The notes: a model not told the origin generated them from the sequence alone. A DNA stretch of 64,000 bases from Nocardia africana NBRC 100379 (GCF_001612635.1 NZ_BDAV01000005.1:310001-374000); one strand, 5' to 3'. Shown: positions 1-9,341, numbered from the stretch's first letter. Numbers and translations: made by a program.

Positions 1-986
1 CCCGCTTCGGCGGCGATCGCCAGGGCGGCACCGAGCGCGGTGCCCGAATCGCCCGCCGCCGGCTGCACCCAGATGTCGTCGAACGGTCCCTGGTCGAACA
101 GCGCGGTATTCGCCACACAGTTCAGCGCGATACCCCCGGCCAGGGTGAGCTTGTCCGCCGAGGTGGCCGCGCGCAACCACCGGCACAGGTCCAGCATCAC
201 CTCCTGCAGGACCTGCTGGACCGAGGCGGCGAGGTCGGCGTGTTCGGGCCGCATCGGCTCGTGCGGGGCGCGCTTCGGGGCATAGGCGTCCCAGTTGATC
301 GGGTGGGTGCGAAAACCGCCGTCGCCGGTGCTGAAAACCTTGTCGCGCAACCAGTCCACGAATCGCGGCTGCCCGTACGAGGCCAGCGCCATCACCTTGT
401 ACTCGTCACTGGAACGCAGGAAACCGAGGTGGGCGGTCAGTTCCTCGTACATCAACCCGAGCGAATGCGGAAGCTGTTGCGTGGCAAGCACATCCAGCTT
501 TCCGTTGCGGTATTCACCGGCAAGCATCGACGTCGACTCGCCACGGCCGTCCAGCGTCAGCACGGCCGCGTCTCCGAACGGCGCGGCGAGCCCGCAGGAC
601 GCCGCGTGCGCGACGTGGTGCCGCACGAAACGCACCTTGTCCGGGTCCAGCCCGGGCAGCTCGGTCGCCAGCAGGTACGGAGCCCGCTCCGCGTACCGGG
701 TGCGCAACGGTTCCCAGCTCGGATCCAGGCCGCCGAGGCTCTCGTCCACCTGTGCGGGATCGTAGGAGTAGCCCACCGCATCGAGATCCGCCGCGGTGAG
801 TCCCGCCTGGGCCAGACACCAGGCCGCGGCCTGTCCGGGCTGTTCCCACGCCGAGAACGGCACCGGGCGCTTGCCGTGCTTACGCCTGCTGAACCGTTCC
901 TCTTCGGCGGCCGCGACGATTGTGCCGTCCACGACCAGCGCCGCCGCCGAATCGTGAAATATGGCATTGATTCCGAGAACGCGCAT
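1..986 (-). CDS. Carbamoyltransferase, NodU/CmcH family (C-terminus beyond window)
   Basis: The frame is open from the ATG at 986 to the window edge, so about 328 N-terminal residues are visible of a family that usually has about 540-600. It begins MRVLGINAIFHDSAAALVVD, followed by a conserved AAEEERFSRRKHGK stretch, and later has VRHHVAHAASCG and LTLAGGIALNCVANT. These are typical of the Kae1-like N-terminal domain of O-carbamoyltransferases, which use carbamoyl phosphate to carbamoylate sugars, antibiotics or Nod factors. The start has a good ribosome site (GGAGG, 6 nt upstream). It lies 41 nt after an NDP-sugar decarboxylase/epimerase on the same strand, so a sugar-linked substrate is plausible. 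The actual substrate cannot be read from the sequence. Confidence 0.88.
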   Translation of the reverse strand, partial: MRVLGINAIFHDSAAALVVDGTIVAAAEEERFSRRKHGKRPVPFSAWEQPGQAAAWCLAQAGLTAADLDAVGYSYDPAQVDESLGGLDPSWEPLRTRYAERAPYLLATELPGLDPDKVRFVRHHVAHAASCGLAAPFGDAAVLTLDGRGESTSMLAGEYRNGKLDVLATQQLPHSLGLMYEELTAHLGFLRSSDEYKVMALASYGQPRFVDWLRDKVFSTGDGGFRTHPINWDAYAPKRAPHEPMRPEHADLAASVQQVLQEVMLDLCRWLRAATSADKLTLAGGIALNCVANTALFDQGPFDDIWVQPAAGDSGTALGAALAIAAEA

Positions 987-1027
987 CGAACACCTCCCAC
1001 AGGTGTCGCAAGGCTTGTGCCGGCGAA

Positions 1028-2011
1028 CTACCCGGCGTGTGATCGCATAAACCGCGCCCGCGCCCGCCGCTGCGCGAACCATGCCAGTGTCCGGCGCAAA
1101 CCCTCCTCCGGCGAGACGGTGGGTTCCCAGCCGAGCAACGCACGCGCCGAACCGATATCGGGACATCGCCGCCGCGGATCGTCGACGGGCATGTCGACCG
1201 AACGGATCGGCGAGTGACCGCCACCGAGCCGCTGAATCAGCGCCGCGATCTCGTTGACCGTCATCTCCTGCGGATTCCCGATGTTCACCGGACCGCGATG
1301 GCCCGACTCCGCCAGCGCGAGCAGCCCGCGCACGGTGTCGTCGACGTAGCAGAGCGAGCGGGTCTGCTCACCGTCGCCGGCGATGGTGAGCGGCTCCCCG
1401 GCCAGCACCTGCTCGATGAACGCGGGCACCATCCGGCCGTCGTCGGCACGCATGCCCGGCCCGTAGGTGTTGAAGATGCGGGCGATCGCCACATCGGTGC
1501 CGCGGTCGCGGTGATACGCGGTCACCAAGGCCTCGGCGTACCGCTTCGCCTCGTCGTACACACTGCGCGGACCGACGGGATTGACATTGCCCCAATAGGT
1601 TTCGCGCTGCGGATGTTCGGCCGGGTCGCCGTAGACCTCGCTGGTCGAGGCCAGCAGCAGCCGCGCGCCGTGGCGATCCGCCAGGTCGAGCGCCGCCGCG
1701 GTGCCGTCCGCCCCGGCCCGCAGCGTCTGCACCCCGAGCCGGGCGTAGTGGATCGGCGACGCCGGCGAGGCGAGATGCGCCACCAGGTCGACCGGCCCGA
1801 CATCCGGCAGCCCCTGCGTCACGTCGTGGGCGAGGAATCGGAAATCCGGGTACTTCTCCAATTCCGCGATGTGGTCCGGATCTCCGGTGGCGAAGTTGTC
1901 CACGCCCACGACCGCCGTGCCTCGTTCGAGCAGGGCCGTGCACAAATGGGTGCCGATGAATCCGGCACACCCGGTGACGACCGCCCGGCGAAACCGCGAC
2001 GCGCTCGTCAT
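1028..2011 (-). CDS. NAD-dependent epimerase/dehydratase, UDP-glucuronate decarboxylase-like
   Basis: A 327-residue extended short-chain dehydrogenase. The N-terminal TGCAGFIGTHL is the NAD-binding GxxGxxG motif (about residues 13-19). SEVYGD and the catalytic YDEAK (Tyr-x3-Lys) follow, with a substrate-binding RIFNTYGPGM segment. The pattern of a decarboxylating UXS enzyme (UDP-glucuronate to UDP-xylose) fits best; another NDP-sugar epimerase or dehydratase is possible. The ATG at 2011 starts only 2 nt after the catalase stop, and the open frame continues upstream inside the catalase gene, so the start is chosen by homology and by the gene boundary. It probably forms one transcript with the catalase upstream and the carbamoyltransferase downstream. 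Confidence 0.85.
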   Translation of the reverse strand: MTSASRFRRAVVTGCAGFIGTHLCTALLERGTAVVGVDNFATGDPDHIAELEKYPDFRFLAHDVTQGLPDVGPVDLVAHLASPASPIHYARLGVQTLRAGADGTAAALDLADRHGARLLLASTSEVYGDPAEHPQRETYWGNVNPVGPRSVYDEAKRYAEALVTAYHRDRGTDVAIARIFNTYGPGMRADDGRMVPAFIEQVLAGEPLTIAGDGEQTRSLCYVDDTVRGLLALAESGHRGPVNIGNPQEMTVNEIAALIQRLGGGHSPIRSVDMPVDDPRRRCPDIGSARALLGWEPTVSPEEGLRRTLAWFAQRRARARFMRSHAG

Positions 2012-2013
2012 CG

Positions 2014-4083
2014 TCAGTCCTCGAACCGAGCCCAGTACCGGACTTCGCGGCACCGGCCGAGGAACTCGGCCACCGAAGCGCCCGCCGCGAGATCCAGGAC
2101 ACCGCCATCGAGATCGCCGGTCAGCCCCGCGGCCGCGAACAGCGCGCCGGCATTGCAATGGGCGATGAATTTGCCGTGCGCGTAGGCGTCGCTGACGAAG
2201 TCGCGCGCCGGCGGCAGCGTGGCGAGTTCGGCGGCTCCCGCTTCGGTCGCGAGGATCACGACCGCGTCGTAGAGCACCGAGGGTCCACCGTCGATCTTCT
2301 GGTCCGCTTCGATGGTTCCGCCGTCGTCGGTGGTGACACCGCCGACCTTCGGCGCGACGATCTCGAGGATCGCCTTCTCCGCCTGCACCGCCTCGCGCAC
2401 CTCGGCCAGCGCCTTCGCGTCGACACCCTCGGTGACCAGCACGCCGATCTTGCGCCCCGCCACGCTCTCCGGGCCGTTGCGCACGATACTCAGCGCCGGC
2501 GAGGGCGCCAGATCGGTGATCGGCTCGCGCGCACAGCGGGCCGGTTCCGGAAGCTCGGCGAGGCCGAGACCGTCGGCGACCGCCGTGGCCAGATCCTCGT
2601 GCACGTTGCGCAGCGCGGCGACGACCCGGGTGCGGATCTCCACGCGATCGCATTTACTCAACTCGAAGACGAACGCGTCGATGATGTGCTGCTGCTCGAT
2701 CCCGGTCTGGCTCACATAGAACTGCCGGGCCTGGCTGTAATGGTCGGCGAAGCTTTCCGGGCGCAGCCGGCGTTTGGGGCCGGAAACGGTCTCGGGAACC
2801 GTCGTGAAGCCGCGTTCGGGGTCCTCGCGCGGGCCCTTGATCTCGTCGGGCCAGGAATTGGGTTCGTAATTGACCCGGCCCTTCGGATTGACCATGGCCA
2901 TGTGGCCGTCCTGCTGGAACGTCGCGAACGGACATTTCGGCGCGTTCACCGGCAGGTGCGTGAAATTGGGCCCGCCCAGCCGCTTGAGTTGCGTGTCCAG
3001 ATACGAGAAGTTGCGGCCCTGCAGCAGTGGGTCGTTCGTGAAATCGATACCCGGGATGATGTTCTGCGTGCAGAACGCCACCTGCTCGGTTTCGGCGAAG
3101 AAATTGTCGACGACCCGGTTCAGTACCAGCTTGCCGACCGGGCGCACCGGCACTTCCTCCTCCGGGATGATCTTCGTCGGATCCAGGATGTCGAAGGCGA
3201 AGCGATCGGCGAACTCGTCGTCGAACAGCTGCATGCCCAGTTCCCATTCCGGATAGTCACCGGACTGGATGGCGTCCCAGAGGTCGCGGCGGTGGAAATC
3301 GGGATCGGCGCCGTTGATCTTCAGCGCCTCGTTCCACACCACCGACTGCAGGCCCTGCTTCGGCTTCCAATGGAATTTGACGAACGTGGAGCGGCCCTCG
3401 GCGTTCACCAGCCGGAAGGTGTGGACACCGAATCCCTCCATGAACCGGAACGAGCGCGGGATGGCTCGGTCGGACATGATCCACAACAGCATGTGGGTCG
3501 ATTCGGGGGTGAGCGATGCGAAGTCCCAGAAATTGTCGTGGGCCGTCTGGGCCTGTGGAAAGCCGCGGTCGGGCTCCTGTTTGGCGGCGTGGATTATATC
3601 CGGGAATTTGATGGGGTCCTGAATGAAGAAGACCGGGATATTGTTCCCCACCAGATCCCAGTTGCCTTCCCGCGTATACAGTTTCACCGCGAAACCGCGG
3701 ACGTCGCGGGCCAGATCGAACGAGCCCTTGTTACCGGCCACCGTGGAGAACCGGACGAACGCCTCGGTCCGGCGACCGGCCTCCTGAAAGGGATCGGCCC
3801 GGGTCAGATCCGACAGCGAATCGTAGTTCTCGAAATAGCCGTGCACGCCGAAACCGCGGGCATGGACCACACGCTCCGGGATTCGCTCGTGGTCGAAGTG
3901 GAAGATCTTCTCGCGGAAATGGAAATCCTCCAGCAGCGCGGGCCCACGCTCCCCCGCCCGCAAGGTGTTCTGATCGTCCCCCACCACCACACCCTGCTGG
4001 GTGGTCAGCCGCACGTCCTCACCGGTTGCCTCCTGGTGAGTTTCGCCACCGTTGCCCGGCCGACCTGCCACATTGTCCGTCAT
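2014..4083 (-). CDS. katE: Large-subunit catalase (HPII/KatE type)
   Basis: A 689-residue clade 2 catalase that breaks down hydrogen peroxide in the cytoplasm. The catalytic His is in RVVHARG (about residue 74), the distal Asn in [10 protein letters not shown] (about 147-148), and the haem-ligand Tyr in RNFSYLDTQ (about 361). The extra C-terminal domain (from about residue 530, beginning [14 protein letters not shown]) is the flavodoxin/DJ-1-like fold that marks large-subunit catalases. The ATG at 4083 is preceded by AGGAGG. A frame extension of 56 residues upstream is poor in catalase features and was dropped. It heads a three-gene minus-strand unit with an NDP-sugar enzyme and a carbamoyltransferase, an unusual partnership. 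Confidence 0.95.
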   Translation of the reverse strand: MTDNVAGRPGNGGETHQEATGEDVRLTTQQGVVVGDDQNTLRAGERGPALLEDFHFREKIFHFDHERIPERVVHARGFGVHGYFENYDSLSDLTRADPFQEAGRRTEAFVRFSTVAGNKGSFDLARDVRGFAVKLYTREGNWDLVGNNIPVFFIQDPIKFPDIIHAAKQEPDRGFPQAQTAHDNFWDFASLTPESTHMLLWIMSDRAIPRSFRFMEGFGVHTFRLVNAEGRSTFVKFHWKPKQGLQSVVWNEALKINGADPDFHRRDLWDAIQSGDYPEWELGMQLFDDEFADRFAFDILDPTKIIPEEEVPVRPVGKLVLNRVVDNFFAETEQVAFCTQNIIPGIDFTNDPLLQGRNFSYLDTQLKRLGGPNFTHLPVNAPKCPFATFQQDGHMAMVNPKGRVNYEPNSWPDEIKGPREDPERGFTTVPETVSGPKRRLRPESFADHYSQARQFYVSQTGIEQQHIIDAFVFELSKCDRVEIRTRVVAALRNVHEDLATAVADGLGLAELPEPARCAREPITDLAPSPALSIVRNGPESVAGRKIGVLVTEGVDAKALAEVREAVQAEKAILEIVAPKVGGVTTDDGGTIEADQKIDGGPSVLYDAVVILATEAGAAELATLPPARDFVSDAYAHGKFIAHCNAGALFAAAGLTGDLDGGVLDLAAGASVAEFLGRCREVRYWARFED

Positions 4084-4131
4084 CTCCCGGCCTCCTGCCG
4101 CTGTACGCCGAACCGCTCGGTCACGGAGCCG

Positions 4132-4156
4132 ATACCCGCCCGGTGCGGAGACAAAC
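4132..4156 (-). promoter_or_regulatory. Candidate SigB/SigF-type stress promoter of the catalase unit
   Basis: Read on the minus strand, GTTT (4156-4153), 15 nt, then GGGTAT (4137-4132). This matches the GTTT-N15-17-GGGTAT form known for actinobacterial general-stress sigma factors. It would start transcription about 40 nt upstream of the catalase ATG at 4083. The rest of the 338-nt gap 4084-4421 shows no other clear feature. Confidence 0.5.
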
Positions 4157-4421
4157 GTTCGCGCGGCTATCGACAGGGCCACGCGGCAAACAGCGGCGAG
4201 GAAGCGCCCCGGCCCACCACGTCGAGCGAAAAACGTTGCACTCCTGGGCATCCCGAGTGATCAGCCGATGGCCAGCTCAGTCCGGCCTGGATGCGGCGAG
4301 TCCGGGCAGCACGACGGCAAACCGATCGCCTCCGTGCGCCCGGCCATGGTGTTCGCGGCCGGTGATCACCCACGAGACCTTCCGGGCCGCGATACCTGAT
4401 CCCCCGCAGTGCCGGCAGCGG

Positions 4422-4667
4422 TCAGCGCGCTCCCGCTCCGGCGAGGCGCTGCGCCAGGAGCTCCTTGCCCATATCCGCGCCCTTGCGGCTGTCGGCCTGT
4501 GCGCGCCGGAAGAAGTCGGCGAGTTCGGCATCGCCGGCTCGTTCGGCATCGCGGCTGTAGACCTCCATCCGCAGCGCGTTGCTCATGCACTGTTCGGTGT
4601 ACCAGACCAGGTTGTAGTCCTTGTCCAAGGTGCCCGTGACCTGCCCGGTTTCCTGCTCGTTACCCAT
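4422..4667 (-). CDS. Small protein of unknown function
   Basis: An 81-residue soluble protein with a strong ribosome site (AGGAGG about 6 nt before the ATG at 4667). It begins MGNEQETGQVTG, then a mostly helical, charged sequence with VWYTEQCMSNALRMEVYSRD and a C-terminal helix ending QRLAGAGAR. There is no signal peptide or membrane segment. I do not recognise a family. The helix with regularly spaced acidic and aromatic residues resembles one half of a small ferritin-like or helical-bundle protein, but no full metal-binding motif is visible. It lies upstream of the catalase on the same strand, separated by the 338-nt gap with the stress promoter. Confidence 0.75.
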   Translation of the reverse strand: MGNEQETGQVTGTLDKDYNLVWYTEQCMSNALRMEVYSRDAERAGDAELADFFRRAQADSRKGADMGKELLAQRLAGAGAR

Positions 4668-4838
4668 CGTGATCCTCCTCTTCGGACGCGTTTTGCCTCC
4701 CCATCACGCGCACTACCCGAGTCGATCGCGACTATTCCTCGGCGGGTGACCGAAGACCCTATCGACGGCCGGCACCCTTTCCGTAGAAAACAGTGCAGCG
4801 ACATCGCACGCGGCAGGGAGGAGTGACGCCGAGGGGCC

Positions 4839-5507
4839 ATGACCGAGCAGAAGACGAGATCGATCATCGCGACCGCGCTGTTGGCCGGAGCCGCCGTCCT
4901 GGCGGCGCCGGCGGTGGCTCCCGCCGATTCGCCCACCCGGATGGTGGGGCCCGGCACCTCACTCGGCCTCTGCACGATCACCGCGGCCGGGCACGACGCG
5001 GCGGGCAACGCGGTAGCGCTCACCGCCGGCCACTGCATGCTCAGCCCCGGGCAGAGCGTCGTCGCCCCCGCCATCGGCCGGATCGGGCACTACGCCAGCT
5101 GGACATCGAAATGGGCACTGCTGCAATCGGATTCGACCAGCGATTGGGCCGTCATCGCGCTGCGCCCCGGCATCGGCATCTCGACGGAGGCCCCGAACGG
5201 CGCCGTGATCGATCACTTCGGTCCGGTCCCGGCCCCCGGCAGCCGCCTCGACAAATACGGCAGCACCACCCGCTCCACCAGCGGCCGGGTCGATTCGGTG
5301 ACCGACAATGTGATCCACACCTCCGTCCCGGGCCTCAACGGCGACAGCGGCGGTCCCGCATACCAGGGCACGGGTCTGGTGGGCATCGACTCGCAGATCA
5401 ACCCCACGACACCGGACGGCCCGTTCTGGTTCTCCGGCATCGAGGGCGTGCTGGCCGAGATCAACTCCCGTCCCGGGATCGTCGGCTACGGCTTCCGCAT
5501 CGGCTGA
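4839..5507 (+). CDS. Secreted trypsin-like serine protease (S1 family)
   Basis: A 222-residue secreted protease. A signal peptide covers about residues 1-30 (hydrophobic IIATALLAGAAVLAAPAVA, cleavage near PAD). The catalytic triad is visible: His65 in LTAGHC, Asp102 in SDWAVI and Ser170 in NGDSGGP. Cys45 and Cys66 could form a disulfide. Its length suits a minimal chymotrypsin-fold domain with no extra modules. The ATG at 4839 is preceded by purine-rich GGGAGGAGTG and GAGGGG stretches. Its 3' end overlaps the thioesterase gene on the opposite strand by 22 nt. Confidence 0.88.
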   Translation: MTEQKTRSIIATALLAGAAVLAAPAVAPADSPTRMVGPGTSLGLCTITAAGHDAAGNAVALTAGHCMLSPGQSVVAPAIGRIGHYASWTSKWALLQSDSTSDWAVIALRPGIGISTEAPNGAVIDHFGPVPAPGSRLDKYGSTTRSTSGRVDSVTDNVIHTSVPGLNGDSGGPAYQGTGLVGIDSQINPTTPDGPFWFSGIEGVLAEINSRPGIVGYGFRIG

Positions 5508-5956
5508 TCCGATGTGCCGCTCAGACAGATCAGCGTCTGCTGGCCGGTGGCGATCAGCGTGCGCCGATCGTCCCGCACACCGAACACCTCCAGCCTGCAC
5601 ACCGTCAGCGTGCGCCCCGATTTGAGGACGACGCCGACCGCCTCGAGGTGATCCCCCTCGGCCGGCGCCAGCAGATTGATCTTGTACTCCACCGTCAGCA
5701 CCGACGAGTCGTCGGGGAACAGCGTGTACGCCGCATATCCGCCGGCGCTGTCCGCGATGGCGCTAGTCGCCCCGGCGTGCACATACCCGTGCTGCTGCGT
5801 CACCTCCGGCCGGTGCGGCAGTTCGATATGCACCCGCCCCGGCCCGATATGGGCGAGCCGGGCGCCCAGATGACGCATGAGCCCCTGCCGCTCGAAACTG
5901 TCCCGAATGCGCGCCCGCACAGCGGGACTCGCTTGCTCGTGTGCCGCCTCGTCCAT
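5486..5956 (-). CDS. PaaI-family hotdog thioesterase
   Basis: A 156-residue single-domain hotdog protein. The helix motif HGYVHAGATSAIADSAGG carries the HGG-like catalytic loop of PaaI/YbgC-type acyl-CoA thioesterases. It is followed by the strand LTVEYKINLLAPAEGD, typical of the family. The start is the ATG at 5956, with GAGGAG 4 nt upstream; the frame stays open further upstream but without family features. The natural acyl-CoA is unknown. It ends tail to tail with the secreted protease gene, overlapping it by 22 nt. Confidence 0.85.
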   Translation of the reverse strand: MDEAAHEQASPAVRARIRDSFERQGLMRHLGARLAHIGPGRVHIELPHRPEVTQQHGYVHAGATSAIADSAGGYAAYTLFPDDSSVLTVEYKINLLAPAEGDHLEAVGVVLKSGRTLTVCRLEVFGVRDDRRTLIATGQQTLICLSGTSDQPMRKP

Positions 5957-6075
5957 CGATCTCCTCGTGACCCCGTTCGCGGCGCACATCGTATCCCCGC
6001 GCACTGCGACCACCCGGCGGTGAGGATCCGCGTCGGACAACCGGGGCGGCGTTCGTCCCGGCCGTAGAACGAGTT

Positions 6076-6115
6076 CAGCCCCTGGCTGTGGTACGTTCCC
6101 ACAGGCCAGGGGCTG
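6076..6115 (-). terminator. Long hairpin terminator after tRNA-Asn
   Basis: Arms CAGCCCCTGGC (6076-6086) and GCCAGGGGCTG (6105-6115) pair perfectly. An inner stem TGTGG/CCACA (6087-6091 / 6099-6103) pairs with a one-base bulge. The hairpin starts 6 nt past the tRNA 3' end. A short T-rich stretch lies only on the plus-strand side, so it could also stop plus-strand transcripts. Confidence 0.65.
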
Positions 6116-6121
6116 TTTACG

Positions 6122-6194
6122 CTCCCCCATCTGGACTCGAACCAGAAACCTGCCGATTAACAGTCGGCTGCTCTGCCAATTGAGCTATAGGGGA
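6122..6194 (-). tRNA. tRNA-Asn (anticodon GTT)
   Basis: A 73-nt cloverleaf on the minus strand. The acceptor stem pairs TCCCCTA with TGGGGGA, leaving discriminator G, the usual one for tRNA-Asn. The D-arm is GCTC...GAGC, and the anticodon stem GCCGA/TCGGC encloses loop CTGTTAA with anticodon GTT. The T-arm has TTCGAGT flanked by TCTGG and CCAGA. The CCA end is not encoded. Confidence 0.96.
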
Positions 6195-6489
6195 TTGCTC
6201 CGGTCAGCCCGTGCGGGCCAGCCGAGCACAAACTTTAGCTTATGTCCGGTCCGCTCCCCAAATCGGCCCGGGAGCTGCGGAAATGCAGAATGCGGTGGCG
6301 TGTCGGGGGTGGGCGGCGCGGCCGCGGCAGCGGTCGCCAACCGGGGTGTGCGGGTGCGGAATTCGAGGGGCCGGCGGCAGGGATCGGAAATTGTCGGTGG
6401 GGTCTGGCAAGGTGGTGCCGGATCGACAGTCCGGCTCGGTGTCGGGCAGGATGTACGGCGCGGACAGCTACTGGGAGGAGCCCGAAAGA

Positions 6490-6735
6490 ATGCTGCGGTT
6501 GATCATCGGCGTCGCAGCCGGTTATGTGCTGGGGGCCAAGGCGGGGCGGGCTCGCTACGAGCAGATCAGCAAGACCACCCGTGCTGTCGCCGCCAGCCCG
6601 GTCACCCGCAAGCTGGTTCAGGCCAGCCGCCAGAAGCTGTCGGATCGTCTCAATACGCAGCCGCGGCTCGAACCCATGGAGCCGATCGACGAGCGCACCA
6701 CCGTTCTCGTGCCTCAGGACCAGCTCCGCCGCTGA
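6490..6735 (+). CDS. YtxH-like small membrane-associated protein
   Basis: An 81-residue protein with one N-terminal hydrophobic, glycine-rich segment (MLRLIIGVAAGYVLGAKAG, residues 1-19), then a charged helix with RYEQISKTTRAVAASPVTRK. This is the pattern of small actinobacterial YtxH-type proteins: one membrane anchor and a coiled tail, function poorly known. The ATG at 6490 has GGGAGGAG upstream; an in-frame ATG at 6451 lacks such a site. The 295 nt between the tRNA and this start holds no feature I can support. Confidence 0.7.
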   Translation: MLRLIIGVAAGYVLGAKAGRARYEQISKTTRAVAASPVTRKLVQASRQKLSDRLNTQPRLEPMEPIDERTTVLVPQDQLRR

Positions 6736-6789
6736 GCCGCGGTCCCGGCGGCCGACGGCCCCGCCGGACCGCGCGCCACCGAACCTGCC

Positions 6790-7401
6790 CTACCCACCGG
6801 TCGAGCCGATCTTCCCGGGCTCGTCCTCGGTGCCCGCGCGCACTGCGGCGGCGATGTGCCGGGCGAGCAGGTGCGGCGCCTGAGCATGGGCCAGATGTCC
6901 CTGCCCCGGCAGCTGGTCGATGCGGGCCTGCGGCAGTGCGCCGGCGATGCGGCCGAAGGCGGTGCCGTAGGGTTCGGCGCCTGCATTGAGTTCGCCCAGC
7001 AGAAGGGTGACGGGAACCGTCAGGGCGCGATACCGCCGCAGGTCCACCGGGTACGCCTCGATGGCCGCGAGTTCGGTCGGCAGCGGCGCGGCCGGCGGCC
7101 GCAGCACCGCCCACGCCGGCGATTCCCGCAGCGCGGCAACATATTCCGCGGAGAAGCCCGATACGTCGGTGTTGACCAGCCGGACGGCCGCATCCGGATC
7201 GCCGCGGTCGACGGCGGTGCGCAGCGCGGGGATCGCGGCGGGCGCGAAGGGCGCCGAGACCGGTTCGTAGGCGATCACCGACCGCAGATCCGACCGCTCA
7301 CACGCCGCCTCCAGGGCGATCAGTCCGCCGTAGCTCCAGCCGAACGAGAAAAAGACGTCGATCTCATTCCGAATGGAACGATCAGGCCACGTTGAAATCA
7401 T
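6790..7401 (-). pseudogene. 5'-truncated alpha/beta hydrolase remnant
   Basis: The frame has the nucleophile elbow GWSYGG (GxSxG) within its first 30 residues. Normal alpha/beta hydrolases have about 80-100 residues before it, including the HG oxyanion motif and early strands, which are missing. The rest is preserved: IEAYPVDLRRY, the strand VPVTLLLGELNAG and the C-terminal catalytic His in LPGQGHLAHA. The only available ATG (7401) overlaps the last codons of dnaG, and the coding sense begins about 40 nt past the dnaG stop. A deletion that joined the middle of a hydrolase gene to the end of dnaG explains this. Read-through or coupled translation from dnaG could still make a fragment, but it would probably not fold. 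Confidence 0.72.
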
Positions 7402-9292
7402 CCGAGTTGCCCATGGCCTGGGTGAGCAGGCTCTTGCGGTACTGCTCGAGTGCGACCAGATCGCCGAACAGGGCCATGTAGTCGTCCGGCTGTTCGGTCG
7501 ACGAGACCCGCTGCAGTTTCGACTTGAGCGCGGCGACCTGGCGCCCGACCCACGCCTCCTGTACCCGCGCCAGCACGCCGGAGATGAATCGAGGGATGTC
7601 GTCCATCGATTTCACCGGAAGCGGCTCGGCGGCCAGTTCGGAGACCAGTGCGCGCAGCATCAGATCGTCGGTGTGGTCGGCGACGCGCGAAACCCATTCC
7701 GCGCCACCGAGTCCCGCGGCGGTGCCACCGGCGGCGGCGAGCGCGGCACGCACGGCGGCGTAGGCGGGATGGGTGAACGCTTCGGGCTCGAGGCTGTCGA
7801 AGATCGGTCCCGCGGTCGCCGGATACTGCAGGGCGGCGGCCAGAACCTGGCGCTGCGGCAGCAGCACCGGATCCCCCGGATTCGGACGGGCGGCGGCCGA
7901 ATCCGCGACCGTTGTCTCGGCGACCGCTTCGCGGCCGGGCACACCCTTCACCGGCTTGCCGCGGCGAGCATGGTCGCCGACCCGTCGCACCACCAGCTGG
8001 ATGTCGTCCCAGCCGACCCAGCCGGCCAGCTTCGTGGCATATGCCTTGCGCAGCGCGTTGTCCTTGATCTGCGCCACCACGGGCACCGCGCGCCGCAGCG
8101 CCTCCACCTGCCCCTCGGGGGTGTCGAGGTTGTGGTCGGCGAGCAGGCCGCGAATCACGAACTCGTACAACGGGACCCGCCGTGCGACCAGATCGCGGAC
8201 CGCCCCGTCGCCGGACCGCTGCCGCAGTTCACACGGATCCTGCCCGTCGGGCGCCACCGCGATGTACGTCTGCCCGGCCAGTTTCTGGTCACCGGAGAAG
8301 GCCTTCAGCGCCGCGGCCTGGCCGGCGGCATCACCGTCGAAGGTGTAGATGATCTCGCCGCGCCAGAAATTGTCGTCCATCAGCAACCGGCGCAGCATCG
8401 ACAGATGCTCGTCGCCGAAGGCGGTGCCACAGGAGGCGACCGCGGTCGTCACGCCCGCCAGATGCATGGCCATCACATCGGTGTAGCCCTCGACGACCAC
8501 CGCCTGATGGCTCTTGGCGATCTCCCGCTTGGCGTGGTCGAGCCCGAACAGCACCTGAGACTTCTTGTACAACACCGTCTCCGGCGTGTTGATGTACTTG
8601 GCGGTCACCTGATCGTCGTCGAACAGGCGCCGCGCGCCGAAGCCGATGACGTCGCCGCTCAGATTCCGGATCGGCCACAGCAGCCGGCGGTGGAACCGGT
8701 CCATGGGGCCGTGCCGGCCGGGCCTGGACAGCCCGGCCGCCTCCAGCTCCTTGATGTCGAAACCCTTGCGCAACAGGTATTTCGTCAGCGTGTCCCAGCC
8801 CGCCGGGGCGTAACCGCAGCCGAAATGCCGTGCGGCGGTGGCATCGAAATTGCGGTCGGTGAGGTACTTGCGAGCCACCTCCGCGCCCGGTTCGCGCAGT
8901 TGCGCCTGATAGAACTCGTGCGCGGCCGCATTGGCGGCGACCAGCCGGGAGCGCGTACCGCGGTCGCGCTGCACCGAGGTCCCGCCACCCTCGTAGTTGA
9001 TCGTGTAGCCGATCCGATCGGCCAGCTGCTCGACCGCCTCGACGAATCCGACGTGGTCGATCTTCTGCAGAAACGCGAACACGTCGCCGCTCTCCCCGCA
9101 GCCGAAGCAGTGGAAGTGGCTGTGGTTCGGCCGCACGTGGAACGATGGCGACTTCTCGTCGTGGAACGGGCACAGCCCCTTCAGCGAGTCCGCACCGGCC
9201 CGCTTGAGCGACACATATTCACCGACGACATCCTCGATGCGTACGCGTTCACGTATTGCCGCGATATCGCGATCCGGAAGTCGACCTGCCAC
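7382..9292 (-). CDS. dnaG: DNA primase
   Basis: A 636-residue replicative primase, close to the 639 residues of mycobacterial DnaG. The N-terminal zinc-binding domain has Cys41, His44, Cys62 and Cys65 (CPFHDEKSP and HCFGCGESGD). The RNA polymerase core is followed by a TOPRIM domain with VVVEGYTDVMAM and the metal-binding YTFDGDAAG. The C-terminal helicase-interacting region ends DDFNVA. It makes RNA primers at the replication fork and binds DnaB. dgt lies upstream on the same strand, the order also seen in M. tuberculosis. The tail overlaps the start of a degraded hydrolase frame. Confidence 0.97.
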   Translation of the reverse strand: MAGRLPDRDIAAIRERVRIEDVVGEYVSLKRAGADSLKGLCPFHDEKSPSFHVRPNHSHFHCFGCGESGDVFAFLQKIDHVGFVEAVEQLADRIGYTINYEGGGTSVQRDRGTRSRLVAANAAAHEFYQAQLREPGAEVARKYLTDRNFDATAARHFGCGYAPAGWDTLTKYLLRKGFDIKELEAAGLSRPGRHGPMDRFHRRLLWPIRNLSGDVIGFGARRLFDDDQVTAKYINTPETVLYKKSQVLFGLDHAKREIAKSHQAVVVEGYTDVMAMHLAGVTTAVASCGTAFGDEHLSMLRRLLMDDNFWRGEIIYTFDGDAAGQAAALKAFSGDQKLAGQTYIAVAPDGQDPCELRQRSGDGAVRDLVARRVPLYEFVIRGLLADHNLDTPEGQVEALRRAVPVVAQIKDNALRKAYATKLAGWVGWDDIQLVVRRVGDHARRGKPVKGVPGREAVAETTVADSAAARPNPGDPVLLPQRQVLAAALQYPATAGPIFDSLEPEAFTHPAYAAVRAALAAAGGTAAGLGGAEWVSRVADHTDDLMLRALVSELAAEPLPVKSMDDIPRFISGVLARVQEAWVGRQVAALKSKLQRVSSTEQPDDYMALFGDLVALEQYRKSLLTQAMGNSDDFNVA

Positions 9293-9341
9293 GGCATCCG
9301 AGTCTAGCCGCGTACCGGCCGGCCCACGCCGACGACCGGGG

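Noticed and set aside
2158..4260. 700-codon open frame antisense to the catalase
   Set aside because: Arginine/histidine-rich translation with no family features; produced by GC-biased third positions of the real gene.
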